A stretch of DNA of 64,000 nucleotides from Nannocystis punicea (GCF_026965555.1 NZ_CP114040.1:10204001-10268000), one strand, 5' to 3'. Shown: positions 18,531 to 27,672, counted from the first letter of the stretch. The notes: generated from the letters alone by a model not told the origin. Made by a program: numbers and translations.

Positions 18531-19475
18531 ATGCGGCGGGGCGCGATGCTCGGACACCTCTGGACGATCGGGCCCAACCTGCGTCATCGCCTGCTGCCCC
18601 ACGCGGCGCCGGCGGCGACGCCGTGGTCGACCACCCTGCACGACCCGCGCGTCGGCCCGGTGCGCCTCACCGGCGCCCTCGCCCGCCTGCCCGGCGCGCG
18701 CGAGCTGGTGGTCCTCGTCCACGGCCTCGGCGGGGCCATCGACAGCAGCTACGTGATCAAGGCGGCGCGGGCGGCCGCGGCCGTCGGGCTCGACAGCCTG
18801 CGCCTGTCGCTCCGCGGCGCCGACCGCAGCGGCGAGGACTTCTATCACGCGGGTCTGGTCGACGACCTCACCGCGGCGCTCGCCAGCCCTGCGCTCGCCG
18901 ACTACGACCGCGTGTACGCGATCGGCTTCTCGCTCGGCGGACACATGACCTTGCGCTGGGCGATGGCGCCGACCGACCCGCGGGTGCGAGCGGTCGCCAG
19001 CGTGTGCGCCCCGCTCGACCTGGCCGCCGGGTGCGCGGCGATCGATCAGGGGCGCGGCGCCGTGTACCGCGCGCACGTGCTGGCCGGCCTGCGCGAGATC
19101 TACGCCGCAGTGGCCGCGCGCAAGCCCGTGCCCACGCCGATGCCGGCGATCCAGGCGCTCACCACCATCCGCGCCTGGGACCGCCTCGCGGTCGTCCCGC
19201 GCCACGGCTTCTGCAGCGTCGACGACTACTACGCCAGCGAGAGCGCCGGCCCGCGGCTGCGCGCCCTCGCGCTCCCGAGCCTCATCGTCGCGGCCACCGG
19301 CGACCCGATGGTCCCCGCGGCCACCGTGGCGCCGCACCTCCGCGAGCTCCCGAGCCACGTCCACGCGCGGTGGGTCCCGGGGGGTCATGTCGGCTTCCGC
19401 GCCGGCCTCGATCTGGGCATGGGCGACGCGCCCGGGCTGGAGCCGCAGGTCCTGGCCTGGCTGCGCCGGCAGTGA
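18531..19475 (+). CDS. YheT-like alpha/beta hydrolase
   Basis: About 314 aa. The ATG at 18531 is preferred; a GTG at 18504 would add nine residues, but a TATACA element at 18517 suggests transcription begins near 18529. The hydrolase shows the oxyanion HGLGG near residue 66, nucleophile elbow GFSLGGH, the acid in AATGDPMVPA and the catalytic His in VPGGHVGFRAG. This order fits the YheT/EMB8 branch of COG0429, esterases of unclear natural substrate. Its TGA overlaps the GTG of the rhomboid gene. Confidence 0.85.
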   Translation: MRRGAMLGHLWTIGPNLRHRLLPHAAPAATPWSTTLHDPRVGPVRLTGALARLPGARELVVLVHGLGGAIDSSYVIKAARAAAAVGLDSLRLSLRGADRSGEDFYHAGLVDDLTAALASPALADYDRVYAIGFSLGGHMTLRWAMAPTDPRVRAVASVCAPLDLAAGCAAIDQGRGAVYRAHVLAGLREIYAAVAARKPVPTPMPAIQALTTIRAWDRLAVVPRHGFCSVDDYYASESAGPRLRALALPSLIVAATGDPMVPAATVAPHLRELPSHVHARWVPGGHVGFRAGLDLGMGDAPGLEPQVLAWLRRQ

Positions 19476-21346
19476 CCGACTATGCTGCCGCCCCAGCGTC
19501 CGCCGTGCAGCCCGCCCAGTCGCTTCCTGGCCCCGCGGGGCCCCGATCCGGGCATTCTGCCGGCGCCGCCGCGGCCGCGTCGTCGGCCGACGACATGACG
19601 CAAGGGACAGGTCCCGTGGGACAGCCCGAGCCGAACGCGTTCGCGGCGACCATCCGCGTCGAGCTCGAGACGAGCGCCCAGGACCCGCAGGGCCCCGGCG
19701 CGTCCGCGGCGACCATCCGCGTGGCGCTCGGGGCCGGCTCCCAGGGCCAGCAGGGCCCCGGTGCGTCCGCGATTGACATGTCGCTCGCGACATGCCCCAA
19801 GGGACAGACACGACCGGGCGTGTCCGCGAGCGACATGTCGCCGAGGACAGGTACGAAGGGGCGGGTCGGCGCGTCCGCGAGTAACATGTCGCTCAGGACA
19901 GGCTCCAAGGGCCAGGCGGCCAGGGGCGCCTCGACTGCGCCGGCGGCCCCTGCCGCGGCTCGTCCCGCCCGGCCGCCCGACCTGCTCGCGCCTCACCTGC
20001 CGCAGGAGGCCGCGCCGAAGACGCCGCCGCCCGACCTGCTCGCGCCGCACCTGCCGGCGGCGACGCGCCCGCCGAGCCTGCGGCCGCCGGACCTGCTCGC
20101 GCCTCACCTGCCGCGAGAGACAGGTCCGAAAGAGCAGGCGGCCGCCGCCCCGGGCCTCGCCCCGCTGTCGGCGCAGTGCCCGGCCTGCAGCCTGCACGCC
20201 CTGGTCGCGGTGCACCTGCGCCGGCAGGCCGCGGGCGGGCGCTGGCGTCAGCTCGGCGCGCGCGAGCGACCTGTCCCCGGGGACCTGACCCTCGATACAT
20301 GTCCCATTTGCTTCGGGGTGTGGCTCGATCAGGGCGAGCTCGACCAACTGGGCGACGCCGACGTCGACCCGGCGTTCCTCAAGACCATGGTGGGCCGCTC
20401 GGCCGGGCGCATGTGCCCGCGCGGCCACGGCTTCATGAACGAACACCTGCTGCCGGGCATGCTCAAGACCCCGGTCGACCGCTGCCCGCGCTGCCGCGGC
20501 CTGTGGCTCGACGGCGACGAGCGCCACGCCCTCGCCCGCTCGAGCACCCCGTCCGGTCAGGAGGCTCCGGCGGTCCAGCTGGCCAAGCGCGGCGTCATCT
20601 GGGCCGCTCAGGTGCTGACCCAGCTGCCCATCGAGGTCGACAATCCGCGGCGCGGGATCCCCTGGGTCGTCCTCGGCCTCGGCGCCCTCCTGCTCGGCTG
20701 CTACGTCGCCTCCGTCCTCGGCCTCGTCTACGCCCGCGAGTACGCGCTGGTCGCCGGCGAGGTCGTCCGCCGGCCGCTGCACCTCTACACCGTCCTCACC
20801 CACGCGTTCTTCCACGCCGACTGGTTCCACCTCCTCTTCAACCTCTACTTCCTCTACGTGTTCGGCCGGAACGTCGAGCACGTGTTCGGCCGCCGGCGCT
20901 TCCTCATCCTGTACTTCGGGGCAGGTCTGTTCGGCGGCCTGCTGCAGCTGCTCCTCACCAGCGCGACCGGCACGCCGGTGATCGGCGCGTCGGGGGCGAT
21001 CGCCGGGGTGTGCGGCGCCTACCTGGTGATCTTCCCGCGCGCGCGCCTGCTGCAGACCCTGCCGCTGGTGTACGTGCAGCTGAAGATCCCGGCGTGGGTC
21101 TACCTCGGCGCGTGGATCGGCTTCCAGGCGGTGATGGCGGCCACCTCGGAGGCGCCGCAGTTCGCCTGGTACGCCCACCTCGGCGGCTTCGCGCTGGGGG
21201 CCGCCCTCGCGCCGCCGGTGCTGCGCAGCGTGAGCCGCGAGGTCGGCGAGGCGGTGCGGGTCAAGTCGGCGGCCGCGATCTTCGGCAAGGTCCCGCGCCG
21301 CCGCGGGCCGCCGATCGTGGTCCAGCCGGTGCGGAGGTCGACGTGA
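19472..21346 (+). CDS. Rhomboid-family protease with twin zinc-ribbon domains and repeat-derived linker
   Basis: 624 aa from the GTG at 19472 (GTGA overlap with the hydrolase stop). Residues 1-225 are low-complexity and contain about five degenerate 20-aa repeats (for example DMSLATCPKGQ and NMSLRTGSKGQ) and three copies of PPDLLAPHLP. These are largely encoded by 14-bp palindrome arrays. Residues about 230-350 hold TFIIB-type zinc ribbons: CPAC with CPICFGVWLDQGELDQL, then CPRG with CPRCRGLWLDGDE. The rest is a six-helix rhomboid domain with HADWFHLLFNLYFLYVFG, the nucleophile GASGAIAGVCGAY and the catalytic His in AHLGGFALGA. It is an intramembrane serine protease. Confidence 0.88.
   Translation: MTDYAAAPASAVQPAQSLPGPAGPRSGHSAGAAAAASSADDMTQGTGPVGQPEPNAFAATIRVELETSAQDPQGPGASAATIRVALGAGSQGQQGPGASAIDMSLATCPKGQTRPGVSASDMSPRTGTKGRVGASASNMSLRTGSKGQAARGASTAPAAPAAARPARPPDLLAPHLPQEAAPKTPPPDLLAPHLPAATRPPSLRPPDLLAPHLPRETGPKEQAAAAPGLAPLSAQCPACSLHALVAVHLRRQAAGGRWRQLGARERPVPGDLTLDTCPICFGVWLDQGELDQLGDADVDPAFLKTMVGRSAGRMCPRGHGFMNEHLLPGMLKTPVDRCPRCRGLWLDGDERHALARSSTPSGQEAPAVQLAKRGVIWAAQVLTQLPIEVDNPRRGIPWVVLGLGALLLGCYVASVLGLVYAREYALVAGEVVRRPLHLYTVLTHAFFHADWFHLLFNLYFLYVFGRNVEHVFGRRRFLILYFGAGLFGGLLQLLLTSATGTPVIGASGAIAGVCGAYLVIFPRARLLQTLPLVYVQLKIPAWVYLGAWIGFQAVMAATSEAPQFAWYAHLGGFALGAALAPPVLRSVSREVGEAVRVKSAAAIFGKVPRRRGPPIVVQPVRRST
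19591..19628. repeat. 14-bp palindrome array (in rhomboid linker)
   Basis: Units at 19593 (ACATGA), 19607 (ACAGGT) and 19621 (ACAGCC), each 14 bp apart. Encodes DMTQGTGPVGQ in the rhomboid linker. Confidence 0.6.
19774..19811. repeat. 14-bp palindrome array (in rhomboid linker)
   Basis: Units at 19776 (ACATGT), 19790 (ACATGC), 19804 (ACAGAC). The first two form CATGTCG, loop CTCG, CGACATG, a perfect 7-bp hairpin at 19777-19794. Encodes DMSLATCPKGQ. Confidence 0.75.
19831..19906. repeat. Two further two-unit palindrome arrays (rhomboid linker)
   Basis: Units at 19833 and 19847, and at 19884 and 19898: ACATGT then ACAGGT/ACAGGC, 14 bp apart in each pair. They encode DMSPRTGTKGR and NMSLRTGSKGQ, which makes the protein look internally repetitive. 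Confidence 0.65.
20104..20141. repeat. 14-bp palindrome array (rhomboid coding)
   Basis: Units at 20106 (ACCTGC), 20120 (ACAGGT) and 20134 (GCAGGC), in strict 14-bp phase, just before the first zinc ribbon. Confidence 0.5.
20267..20304. repeat. 14-bp palindrome array (between zinc-ribbon half-sites)
   Basis: Units at 20269 (ACCTGT), 20283 (ACCTGA) and 20297 (ACATGT). GTCCCCGGGGAC between the first two is a perfect palindrome. It lies inside the first zinc ribbon, between its two CXXC halves. Confidence 0.6.
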
Positions 21347-24300
21347 GCGAGACGTCCGACAGCCAGGCGCCGGCCGACATCGCCGCCACCCTCGCCGGCG
21401 ACGTCGACGAGCAGACCGCGTCCTCGTCGCCGGCCGAGAGCGAGGCGCGGCGGCTGATCGGCAACATGCCCGAGCGCCTCGGCCGCTACCGCCTGATCGA
21501 GCGGCTCGGCAGCGGGGCGATGGGGGTGGTCTACGCGGCCCGCGACGACGCCCTGGCGCGCAAGGTCGCGATCAAGGTCCTGCTCCGCGGGGCGACCGCC
21601 GACCCACACGCGCTGCGCCGCCTGGCCCGCGAGGCCCAGGCGATGGCCCGCATCGCCCACCCCAACGTCGTCGTCGTCCACGAGGTCGGCGAGAGCGACG
21701 GCCTGCTGTTCGTCGCCATGGAGATGGTCGACGGCGTCACCCTCGACCAGTGGTGCCGCCCGGGCGAGGGCCCGCGGCCCGACTGGCGGGCCCGGCTCGA
21801 CATGTTCCTTCAGGCAGGTCGGGGACTGGCCGCGGCGCACGAGGCCGGCCTGGTCCACCGCGACTTCAAGCCGAGCAACGTGCTCGTCGACGCCCGCGGG
21901 CGCGCGCGCGTCCTCGACTTCGGGCTCGCGCGCATCGACAGCGAGATCGTCGACGCCGCCGCCTCGATCGTCGCCCGCGGCTCGTTCGACGTCGAGCTGA
22001 CGCGCAGCGGGACGATGCTCGGCACGCCGGCCTACATGCCGCCGGAGCAGTTCGAGGGCCGGGCGGCGACCGCGGTGAGCGACCAGTTCAGCTTCTGCGT
22101 CGCGCTCTACGAGACCCTCGCCGGCGTGCGCCCCTTCGCCGGGCGCACCCCCTACGCCCTGCTGCAGACCATCCGCAGCGGCCAGATCCGTCCGCCCCCG
22201 CGCGAGGTCGAGGCGCCGGCGGCGGTGTTCACGATCCTGCGGCGCGGCCTCGCCGTCGACCCGGCCCGGCGCTGGCCCGACATGCAGTCGCTGCTGCAGG
22301 CGCTCGAGCGGGCGGTGCGGCCGCGGCAGGTGCGACGGGCGACGGTCGTGCTCGGCGTCGCCGCGGCGCTGGCCGGCGGGTTCGGCATCGCCGCGCTGTC
22401 GCTCGGCGGCGAGGAGCCGTGCGCCGCGATCCCGGAGCGCATGGTCGGGGTCGCCGACGCGGACCGGCGCGCCGCGGTGCACGCCGCTCTGCTGGCCTCC
22501 GGCAAGCCGTACGCCGCCGCGCTCGCCGGCAGCGTCGACGCGGCGCTGACCGACTACGCCGAGGCGTGGTCGCGCGCGGCCGTCGACAATTGCGAGGCGA
22601 CCCGGGTCGACGGCGACCAGAGCGAGGCGATGCTCGACCTGCGCGCGGCCTGCCTCGACCGCCGCCTCGCCGGCCTCGACGCCGCGGTCGGCCAGCTGCT
22701 CACGCTCGACCCCGGCTCGTCGCAGCGCGCGCTCGACCTCGTCGACAACCTCGATCCGCTGGCGCCCTGCGCCGACCGCGAGCGCCTCGGCGCCGCCGTC
22801 CCACTGCCGAGCGACCCGGAGGCGCGCGCTCGCCTGGCCGAGGTCGAGCGCGACCGCACCGGCGCGGTGGCGATGCGGGCCGCCGGGCGCACCAAGGAGG
22901 CGCTCGCGCTGGCCGAGGCCAGCCGCGCCGGCGCGGCGGAGATCGGCTTCGCGCCGACGCTGGCCGAGATGGCGCTGCTCGTGTCGCGCCTCGAGCTCGA
23001 GCTCGGCCAGCACGAGAACGCCGAGGCCCACCTCGCCGAGGCCACCACCGCCGCCGCCGTCGCCGGTCGCGACGACCTGCTGGTCGACGCCTGGCTGGCC
23101 ACGGTCTGGCAGCACAGCGTCCGCGGCGCCACGCCCGACGTCACGGCCGCGCTCATCCGCACCGCCGAGGTCGCCCTGGCCCGCGCCCGCGAGCCGCCGC
23201 GGCTGGCAGTGCTGTTCCACAGCACCGTCGCCCACGCGTACCAGCGGCTGTCGATGAGCGACAAGGCGACCGCGCACTACGACGCCGCGCTCGCGCTGCT
23301 CGACTCGCCCGACGTCGGCGAGATGCAGCGCCTGCGGACCCGCTTCAACCGCGCCACCCACCTGGTCGGGACCGACGGCGGCGAGCTGGCCGAGAGCACC
23401 CTGCAGGCGGTCCTCGGGGACATCGAGCGCCTGCTCGGGGTCGGCCACCCGATGACCGCGAACGTCCACCACGCGCTGGGCGACCTGGCCGCGAGGCAAG
23501 GTCACCTCGAGCGCTCACTGGCCGAGTTCGAGCGGGCGCGGGCGATCAAGCTGGCCGAGTTCGGGCCCGACAACCCGGGGACGATGCTGACGGACGAGCG
23601 GGTCGCGACGGCGCTCGAGGGGCTCGAGCGCGAGGACGAGGCGCTCGCGCGCTACGAGGACCTGCTGACGCGCGCGCGCGCGCTGCACGGCGACCGCAAC
23701 ACCACCGTCAGCCGCCTCCTCGGCAACATGGCGTCGCTGCTGCTGCGGCGCGGCGCCGTCGACCTCGCGTTCGCCCGCGCGAGCGAGGCGCTGGCCATCG
23801 ACGTCGCCTTGCTCGGCGAGGAGCACGCGGACGTCGCCATCCGCCGGGTCCAGCTGGCCGAGGTGCTCGCCCACCGCGGCGAGCACGAGAAGGCGCTGGC
23901 CGAGCAGGCGCGGGCCCGCGAGGTGTTCCTCGGCACCCTCGGCCCGGAGCACGAGTTCGTGTCGATCACCTACAGCGCCGCCGGCCTGTCGCTGTCGGCG
24001 CTCGGCCGCTACCAGGAGGCCCTGGCCGCGTTCACCAAGGCGCGCGCGCTGCTGGTCGACAAGTTCGGCGCCGCCTACCCCGAGCTGCCGACCCTCGACC
24101 TCGCGTTCGGCGAGGCGCTGATCGCCGCCGACCAGGTCGACGAGGGGCTGCAGCGGGCCCAGGACGGCGCCGAGCGGCTGGCCGCGGACAACGGCCCGGA
24201 CAGCGCCACCGCCCTCCTCGCCCGCGGCCAGCTCGGCAAGTGCCTCCTGCGGGCCCGCCGGCTCGACCGCGCGGTCACCACGCTCGAGGCCGCGGTGCAC

Positions 24301-24492
24301 GACGCCGAGGCGGCCAAGATCGCCGCCCGCGACCTCACGACGCTGCGCCTCGGCCTCGCCGAGGCCCTCCTCGCCCGCGGCGACCGCGAGCGCGTGCGGG
24401 CCCTCGCCGGCCCGGCCCTCGCCTCCCTCGCGGCCGACGACCCGCTGCGCGCCGACGCCGAGCGCCTGCTCGCCGGCCAGCGCCCGCGCTGA
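21343..24492 (+). CDS. Hanks-type Ser/Thr kinase with C-terminal TPR domain
   Basis: 1049 aa from the GTG at 21343 (GTGA overlap with the rhomboid gene). The kinase domain spans about residues 48-315: glycine loop GSGAMGVVY, Lys78, catalytic HRDFKPSN (His172, Asp174), DFG at 192 and a P+1 region reading YMPPEQ. One membrane helix (about 330-348) separates it from a C-terminal region of roughly 650 residues rich in helix-turn-helix TPR repeats of the NB-ARC/kinesin-light-chain type, such as GRYQEALAAFTKARALL. This is a common myxobacterial architecture: a cytoplasmic kinase with a sensor or scaffold. It is part of the hydrolase-rhomboid-kinase operon. Confidence 0.93.
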   Translation: MSETSDSQAPADIAATLAGDVDEQTASSSPAESEARRLIGNMPERLGRYRLIERLGSGAMGVVYAARDDALARKVAIKVLLRGATADPHALRRLAREAQAMARIAHPNVVVVHEVGESDGLLFVAMEMVDGVTLDQWCRPGEGPRPDWRARLDMFLQAGRGLAAAHEAGLVHRDFKPSNVLVDARGRARVLDFGLARIDSEIVDAAASIVARGSFDVELTRSGTMLGTPAYMPPEQFEGRAATAVSDQFSFCVALYETLAGVRPFAGRTPYALLQTIRSGQIRPPPREVEAPAAVFTILRRGLAVDPARRWPDMQSLLQALERAVRPRQVRRATVVLGVAAALAGGFGIAALSLGGEEPCAAIPERMVGVADADRRAAVHAALLASGKPYAAALAGSVDAALTDYAEAWSRAAVDNCEATRVDGDQSEAMLDLRAACLDRRLAGLDAAVGQLLTLDPGSSQRALDLVDNLDPLAPCADRERLGAAVPLPSDPEARARLAEVERDRTGAVAMRAAGRTKEALALAEASRAGAAEIGFAPTLAEMALLVSRLELELGQHENAEAHLAEATTAAAVAGRDDLLVDAWLATVWQHSVRGATPDVTAALIRTAEVALARAREPPRLAVLFHSTVAHAYQRLSMSDKATAHYDAALALLDSPDVGEMQRLRTRFNRATHLVGTDGGELAESTLQAVLGDIERLLGVGHPMTANVHHALGDLAARQGHLERSLAEFERARAIKLAEFGPDNPGTMLTDERVATALEGLEREDEALARYEDLLTRARALHGDRNTTVSRLLGNMASLLLRRGAVDLAFARASEALAIDVALLGEEHADVAIRRVQLAEVLAHRGEHEKALAEQARAREVFLGTLGPEHEFVSITYSAAGLSLSALGRYQEALAAFTKARALLVDKFGAAYPELPTLDLAFGEALIAADQVDEGLQRAQDGAERLAADNGPDSATALLARGQLGKCLLRARRLDRAVTTLEAAVHDAEAAKIAARDLTTLRLGLAEALLARGDRERVRALAGPALASLAADDPLRADAERLLAGQRPR
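21798..21821. repeat. Two-unit palindrome array in kinase domain
   Basis: ACATGT at 21800 and GCAGGT at 21814, 14 bp apart, encoding DMFLQAG in the kinase helix before the catalytic loop. Confidence 0.4.
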
Positions 24493-24549
24493 GCCGCCGA
24501 ACCGCAATCGCTGGCCGACCGGGGCCCGCCCGCGGCCGAGGCCTGCGAG

Positions 24550-24587
24550 CGACATGTCCGCATGGACATGTCCCTGAAAACATGCAC
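24550..24587. repeat. Intergenic 14-bp palindrome array
   Basis: Units at 24552, 24566 and 24580. The first two form GACATGTCC, loop GCAT, GGACATGTC: a perfect 9-bp hairpin at 24551-24572, the best match to consensus. It lies between the kinase stop (24492) and the DUF2330 gene. Confidence 0.85.
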
Positions 24588-24680
24588 TCCTCGCCGCGCG
24601 GTCTGACGCCTGGAGCCGCGGCCGGCCGCGTTGTGGCGCGGCACCTCGACCTGTGCGACCCTGCGGCCTGGAGTCTAGCG

Positions 24681-26447
24681 ATGCGAACTAAGCTTATGTG
24701 GAAGCGAGCCTCGATCCTGGCCGCCGCTGCCTGTGCGGCCTTCACCCTCACCCGATCGCGGCCCGCCGAGGCCTGCGGGGTCAACGGCTGCGACGGTGGC
24801 GTGCCCGGGCCGATGCCGGTCAATCAGGACGGCGAGAACGTGCTGTTCGTCCTCAACCCCGGCGAGGTCGAGGTCCACATCCAGATCAGCATCGACCCCA
24901 ACACCAACGCGCAGAAGTTCGCGTGGCTGATCCCGATCGCCCAGATCCCCGAGTTCGAGGTCGGCTCGCAGCCGCTGTTCGACGCGCTCCTGCAGGCCTC
25001 CGTGCCGCAGTACGGCCTCAACCAGAGCTTCGAGCAGTGCGGCGACCAGGGCAACTCGAGCGGCCTGAGCTCGCCGAACGGCGGCACCGACGGCGGCTTC
25101 GACAGCGGCACCACCGGCGCCGCCACCACCGGCGCGACCACCGACGATCCGGTGCTCCTCAAGACCACCGCCGGCGCGTTCGAGATCGTCGTGCTGCAGG
25201 ACAAGACGGTCGCGCCGATCAAGCAGTGGCTGCTCGACAACGACTTCCTGTGGATCGACGGCGCCGACGAGGTGTTCCAGCAGTACCTCGACGACGGCCA
25301 GGTGATCGTCGCGCTCAAGCTGACCGGCGGGGCCGACGAGGGCGACGTGCACCCGATCGTCCTCCGCTACCCGTCGGACGAGAACTGCTTCCCGCTGCGG
25401 CTGACCCGCTTCTCGTCGGTCCAGGACATGGACATCCGCGTGTTCCTGCTGGCGAACGGCCGCGCCGCGCCGACCAACTACCGCCACGTCCTCGTCAACC
25501 CGCTCAAGATCGACTGGTTCAACTTCGCCGCCAACTACAAGGAAGTCATCGGCAAGGCGGTCGACGAGCTGGAGGCCGACGGCCTGGCGTTCGTCACCGA
25601 GTACGCCGGCGCGACCAGCATCACCGCCCCGTTCGCCTTCAACGTCTACAACCCGAACTGGAACGAGGCGGTGTTTGGCGGCCTGGCGCCCGAGCAGGTC
25701 GTCAACCGCCTCAACGAGCAGGGCCTCACCAACTGCTACGAGCCGGGCTTCTGCTTCTACAACCACCCGCTGATCCGGGGCGTCCTCACCGAGCACCTGC
25801 CCGTGCCCGACGGCCTCTCCCCCGAGGAGTTCTACGGCAACCTGGCCGCCTACGTCGACCAGATCGACGTGATGACGTGGGGCGACGGCAGCGCCTTCGC
25901 CACGGCCCTGGCCGACCGCATCATCAGCCCCGGCCTGCACGCCCAGGACCTGCTCGACACCTACCCGTACCTGACCCGCATGTACACCGTCATCTCGCCC
26001 AACGAGATGATCGCGGACCCGACCTTCCACATCAACCCCGACCTCGAAGACGTCGCCAACGTCCGGATCGCCGGCAACTACAACCTGTGCGACGGCAACA
26101 GCGTCATCACCCTGCCCGACGAGCGCGAGATCTTCGTCCCCGACGGCGGCCCGTGGCCCGACTTCATCGGCGAGATGTGGTGGGCCGAGGAGATCAGCCA
26201 GGTCGCCCTCAAGGGCAAGCCGATGCACCTCGTCAACAACACCGCCGCGATCAACACCAAGATCGAGGAGTGGAACACCTCGCACGGCTGGCCGCGCAGC
26301 ACCTCCCCGGACTCCGGCACCGCCGGCAGCACCGGCGGCGACGACGCCGGCTGCGGCTGCAGCAGCGACCAGCCGCACAACGGCGCCGCCCTGCTCGGCG
26401 TCGCCGGCCTCGGCCTCCTGGCCCTGCGCCGGCGCCGACGGGGGTAA
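24681..26447 (+). CDS. DUF2330 family secreted protein with MYXO-CTERM tail
   Basis: 588 aa from the ATG at 24681 (an ATG at 24696 is possible). The signal peptide is about residues 1-34, ending near RPAEA. The mature start ACGVNGCDGG and the following ENVLFVLNPGEVEVHIQISI match DUF2330. A Gly/Thr-rich insert lies near residues 128-155. The C-terminus has CGCSSDQP, a hydrophobic stretch (GAALLGVAGLGLLAL) and a run of arginines. This is a MYXO-CTERM-like sorting tail, expected to be cut and surface-anchored after export. No catalytic motif is evident. Confidence 0.9.
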   Translation: MRTKLMWKRASILAAAACAAFTLTRSRPAEACGVNGCDGGVPGPMPVNQDGENVLFVLNPGEVEVHIQISIDPNTNAQKFAWLIPIAQIPEFEVGSQPLFDALLQASVPQYGLNQSFEQCGDQGNSSGLSSPNGGTDGGFDSGTTGAATTGATTDDPVLLKTTAGAFEIVVLQDKTVAPIKQWLLDNDFLWIDGADEVFQQYLDDGQVIVALKLTGGADEGDVHPIVLRYPSDENCFPLRLTRFSSVQDMDIRVFLLANGRAAPTNYRHVLVNPLKIDWFNFAANYKEVIGKAVDELEADGLAFVTEYAGATSITAPFAFNVYNPNWNEAVFGGLAPEQVVNRLNEQGLTNCYEPGFCFYNHPLIRGVLTEHLPVPDGLSPEEFYGNLAAYVDQIDVMTWGDGSAFATALADRIISPGLHAQDLLDTYPYLTRMYTVISPNEMIADPTFHINPDLEDVANVRIAGNYNLCDGNSVITLPDEREIFVPDGGPWPDFIGEMWWAEEISQVALKGKPMHLVNNTAAINTKIEEWNTSHGWPRSTSPDSGTAGSTGGDDAGCGCSSDQPHNGAALLGVAGLGLLALRRRRRG

Positions 26448-26453
26448 CGCGAG

Positions 26454-26523
26454 GGACATGCCCGTAAGGGCATGTTTATAAGGACAGGTCGAAGAGGACA
26501 TGCTCTTGCGGGCATGTCCTTTT
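26454..26523. repeat. Five-unit palindrome array with terminator-like hairpin
   Basis: RCATGY hexamers at 26456, 26470, 26484, 26498 and 26512, exactly 14 bp apart. The first pair folds as ACATGCCC, loop GTAA, GGGCATGT. The last pair forms AGGACATGC / GCATGTCCT (9-bp perfect stem, 26495-26520) followed by TTT. It sits 8 bp after the DUF2330 stop, between convergent genes, and could act as a bidirectional terminator. Confidence 0.85.
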
Positions 26524-26799
26524 GTCACTCTCGGAGCGCCGCGCCGCCTGGCGACGCGGAACCAGCTCTGGCTGCAGCGCCCACCCTCGGCGTGTCCGCG
26601 AGACAGCGGCCCCCTCCCCACGGCGGTCCACCTCGACGTGTCCACGACATCGAGGACCTGCGAGCGCGCCTCGACGAGCCCATGCTCGCATGTCCTATCG
26701 ACCATGTCCCGAGAGTCATGGCCGCTCCCCGCCCTCGCCGGACGAGCAGTGCGAGCGGATGTCGCGGTGGCCCGGGTCGGGCCGAACAGGCGGGTGTGC
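26524..26799. other. Intergenic stretch between convergent genes
   Basis: Beyond the array at 26454-26523 no gene is supported. A weak palindrome-like patch with CATGTCC-type words lies at 26680-26720 but is not clearly in 14-bp phase. Confidence 0.5.
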
Positions 26800-27525
26800 T
26801 CAGGGCTGCTTCGCCGCGACGCCGGCCGGCTGGGCGCTGCCGGCCGGGGCCGCCTGCACCGCCCCGGCCACCGCGGGCGCCGCGGCGGGCGCGCCAGGGA
26901 CCGCGGGCGCGCCGGGGGCCGGCGTGGTCGTCGGTGCGACGGGTGCGACCGGCGCCGCCATGACCTGCGTCGGCGCGGCCGAGGGCACCACTGCGGGCGG
27001 GGTCGCGACCACCGGTGGCGCGGCCGGCGGCGCCCCGGGCTGGGGCGCCGCCGGCAGCGGGCGCGCAGTCGTCGAGGCCGCCCCGCCCATGACCCCGTCG
27101 TAATGCCCGAGGTAGCTCCACTCGTGGTCGAACAGCATCGTCGCCACCACGAACTCCCCGGTGGCAGGGCGCACGCGGATCTCGAACGCGTGCCCGTCCT
27201 TCGACGGCCGGTCGGCGACGGTCAGGGGGTCGGGGTTGGCGTCCTTGTCGAGGTCGATGTGGCTGAACTGCCCCGGCTTCTTGTTCAGCGCGTCCTGCAG
27301 CTTGTCGGGCGTCTTCAGGCGGTTGAAGGTCACCAGCATCGACACCGGCTCGACCGCCAGGTCGGCAGACAGCGGCCGATCCTCGCCGGTCGGCGCCGGC
27401 GCGCCGGCCATCGACGCCTTGGTGAAGGTGGCGTCCTCTTTGCCGGACGGGTCGACCGGCTTGCCGCACGCGCCGACGAGGACGGCGAGGACCAGGGCTG
27501 CGTTCCGAGCTGTACTTTCGGACAT
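26800..27525 (-). CDS. Hypothetical lipoprotein with Pro/Ala-rich C-terminus
   Basis: 241 aa from the ATG at 27525, which has GGAGGT seven bases upstream and directly precedes a lipoprotein signal (ALVLAVLVGAC, Cys near 20). The middle part (about 35-155) is a compact domain with FNRLKTPDKLQDALNKKPGQ and FDHEWSYLGHYDGVMGG. The last 85 residues are a low-complexity Ala/Pro/Val/Thr tail. The family is not recognised. It is divergent from the kinase at 27691 with a shared 165-bp promoter region, so co-regulation is possible. The start codon lies within an ACATGT palindrome. Confidence 0.75.
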   Translation of the reverse strand: MSESTARNAALVLAVLVGACGKPVDPSGKEDATFTKASMAGAPAPTGEDRPLSADLAVEPVSMLVTFNRLKTPDKLQDALNKKPGQFSHIDLDKDANPDPLTVADRPSKDGHAFEIRVRPATGEFVVATMLFDHEWSYLGHYDGVMGGAASTTARPLPAAPQPGAPPAAPPVVATPPAVVPSAAPTQVMAAPVAPVAPTTTPAPGAPAVPGAPAAAPAVAGAVQAAPAGSAQPAGVAAKQP

Positions 27526-27672
27526 GTGACCTCCGCGAGGGCGCCCCTGAGGGCGAGGAGAGCGCGGCTGGGACAGCGCCGCGGGGCCGGGTTCCAGGCG
27601 AGGGCCCGCCCGGCAGTATAACGGGACGGCGGACGCACGGCAGCCGGCGCGCACGCGACCGGGTAAACCGCC

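Noticed and set aside
26454..26523. CRISPR or simple satellite repeat
   Set aside because: The unit is a short palindrome with four variable bases in 14-bp steps; far too short for a CRISPR repeat-spacer unit.
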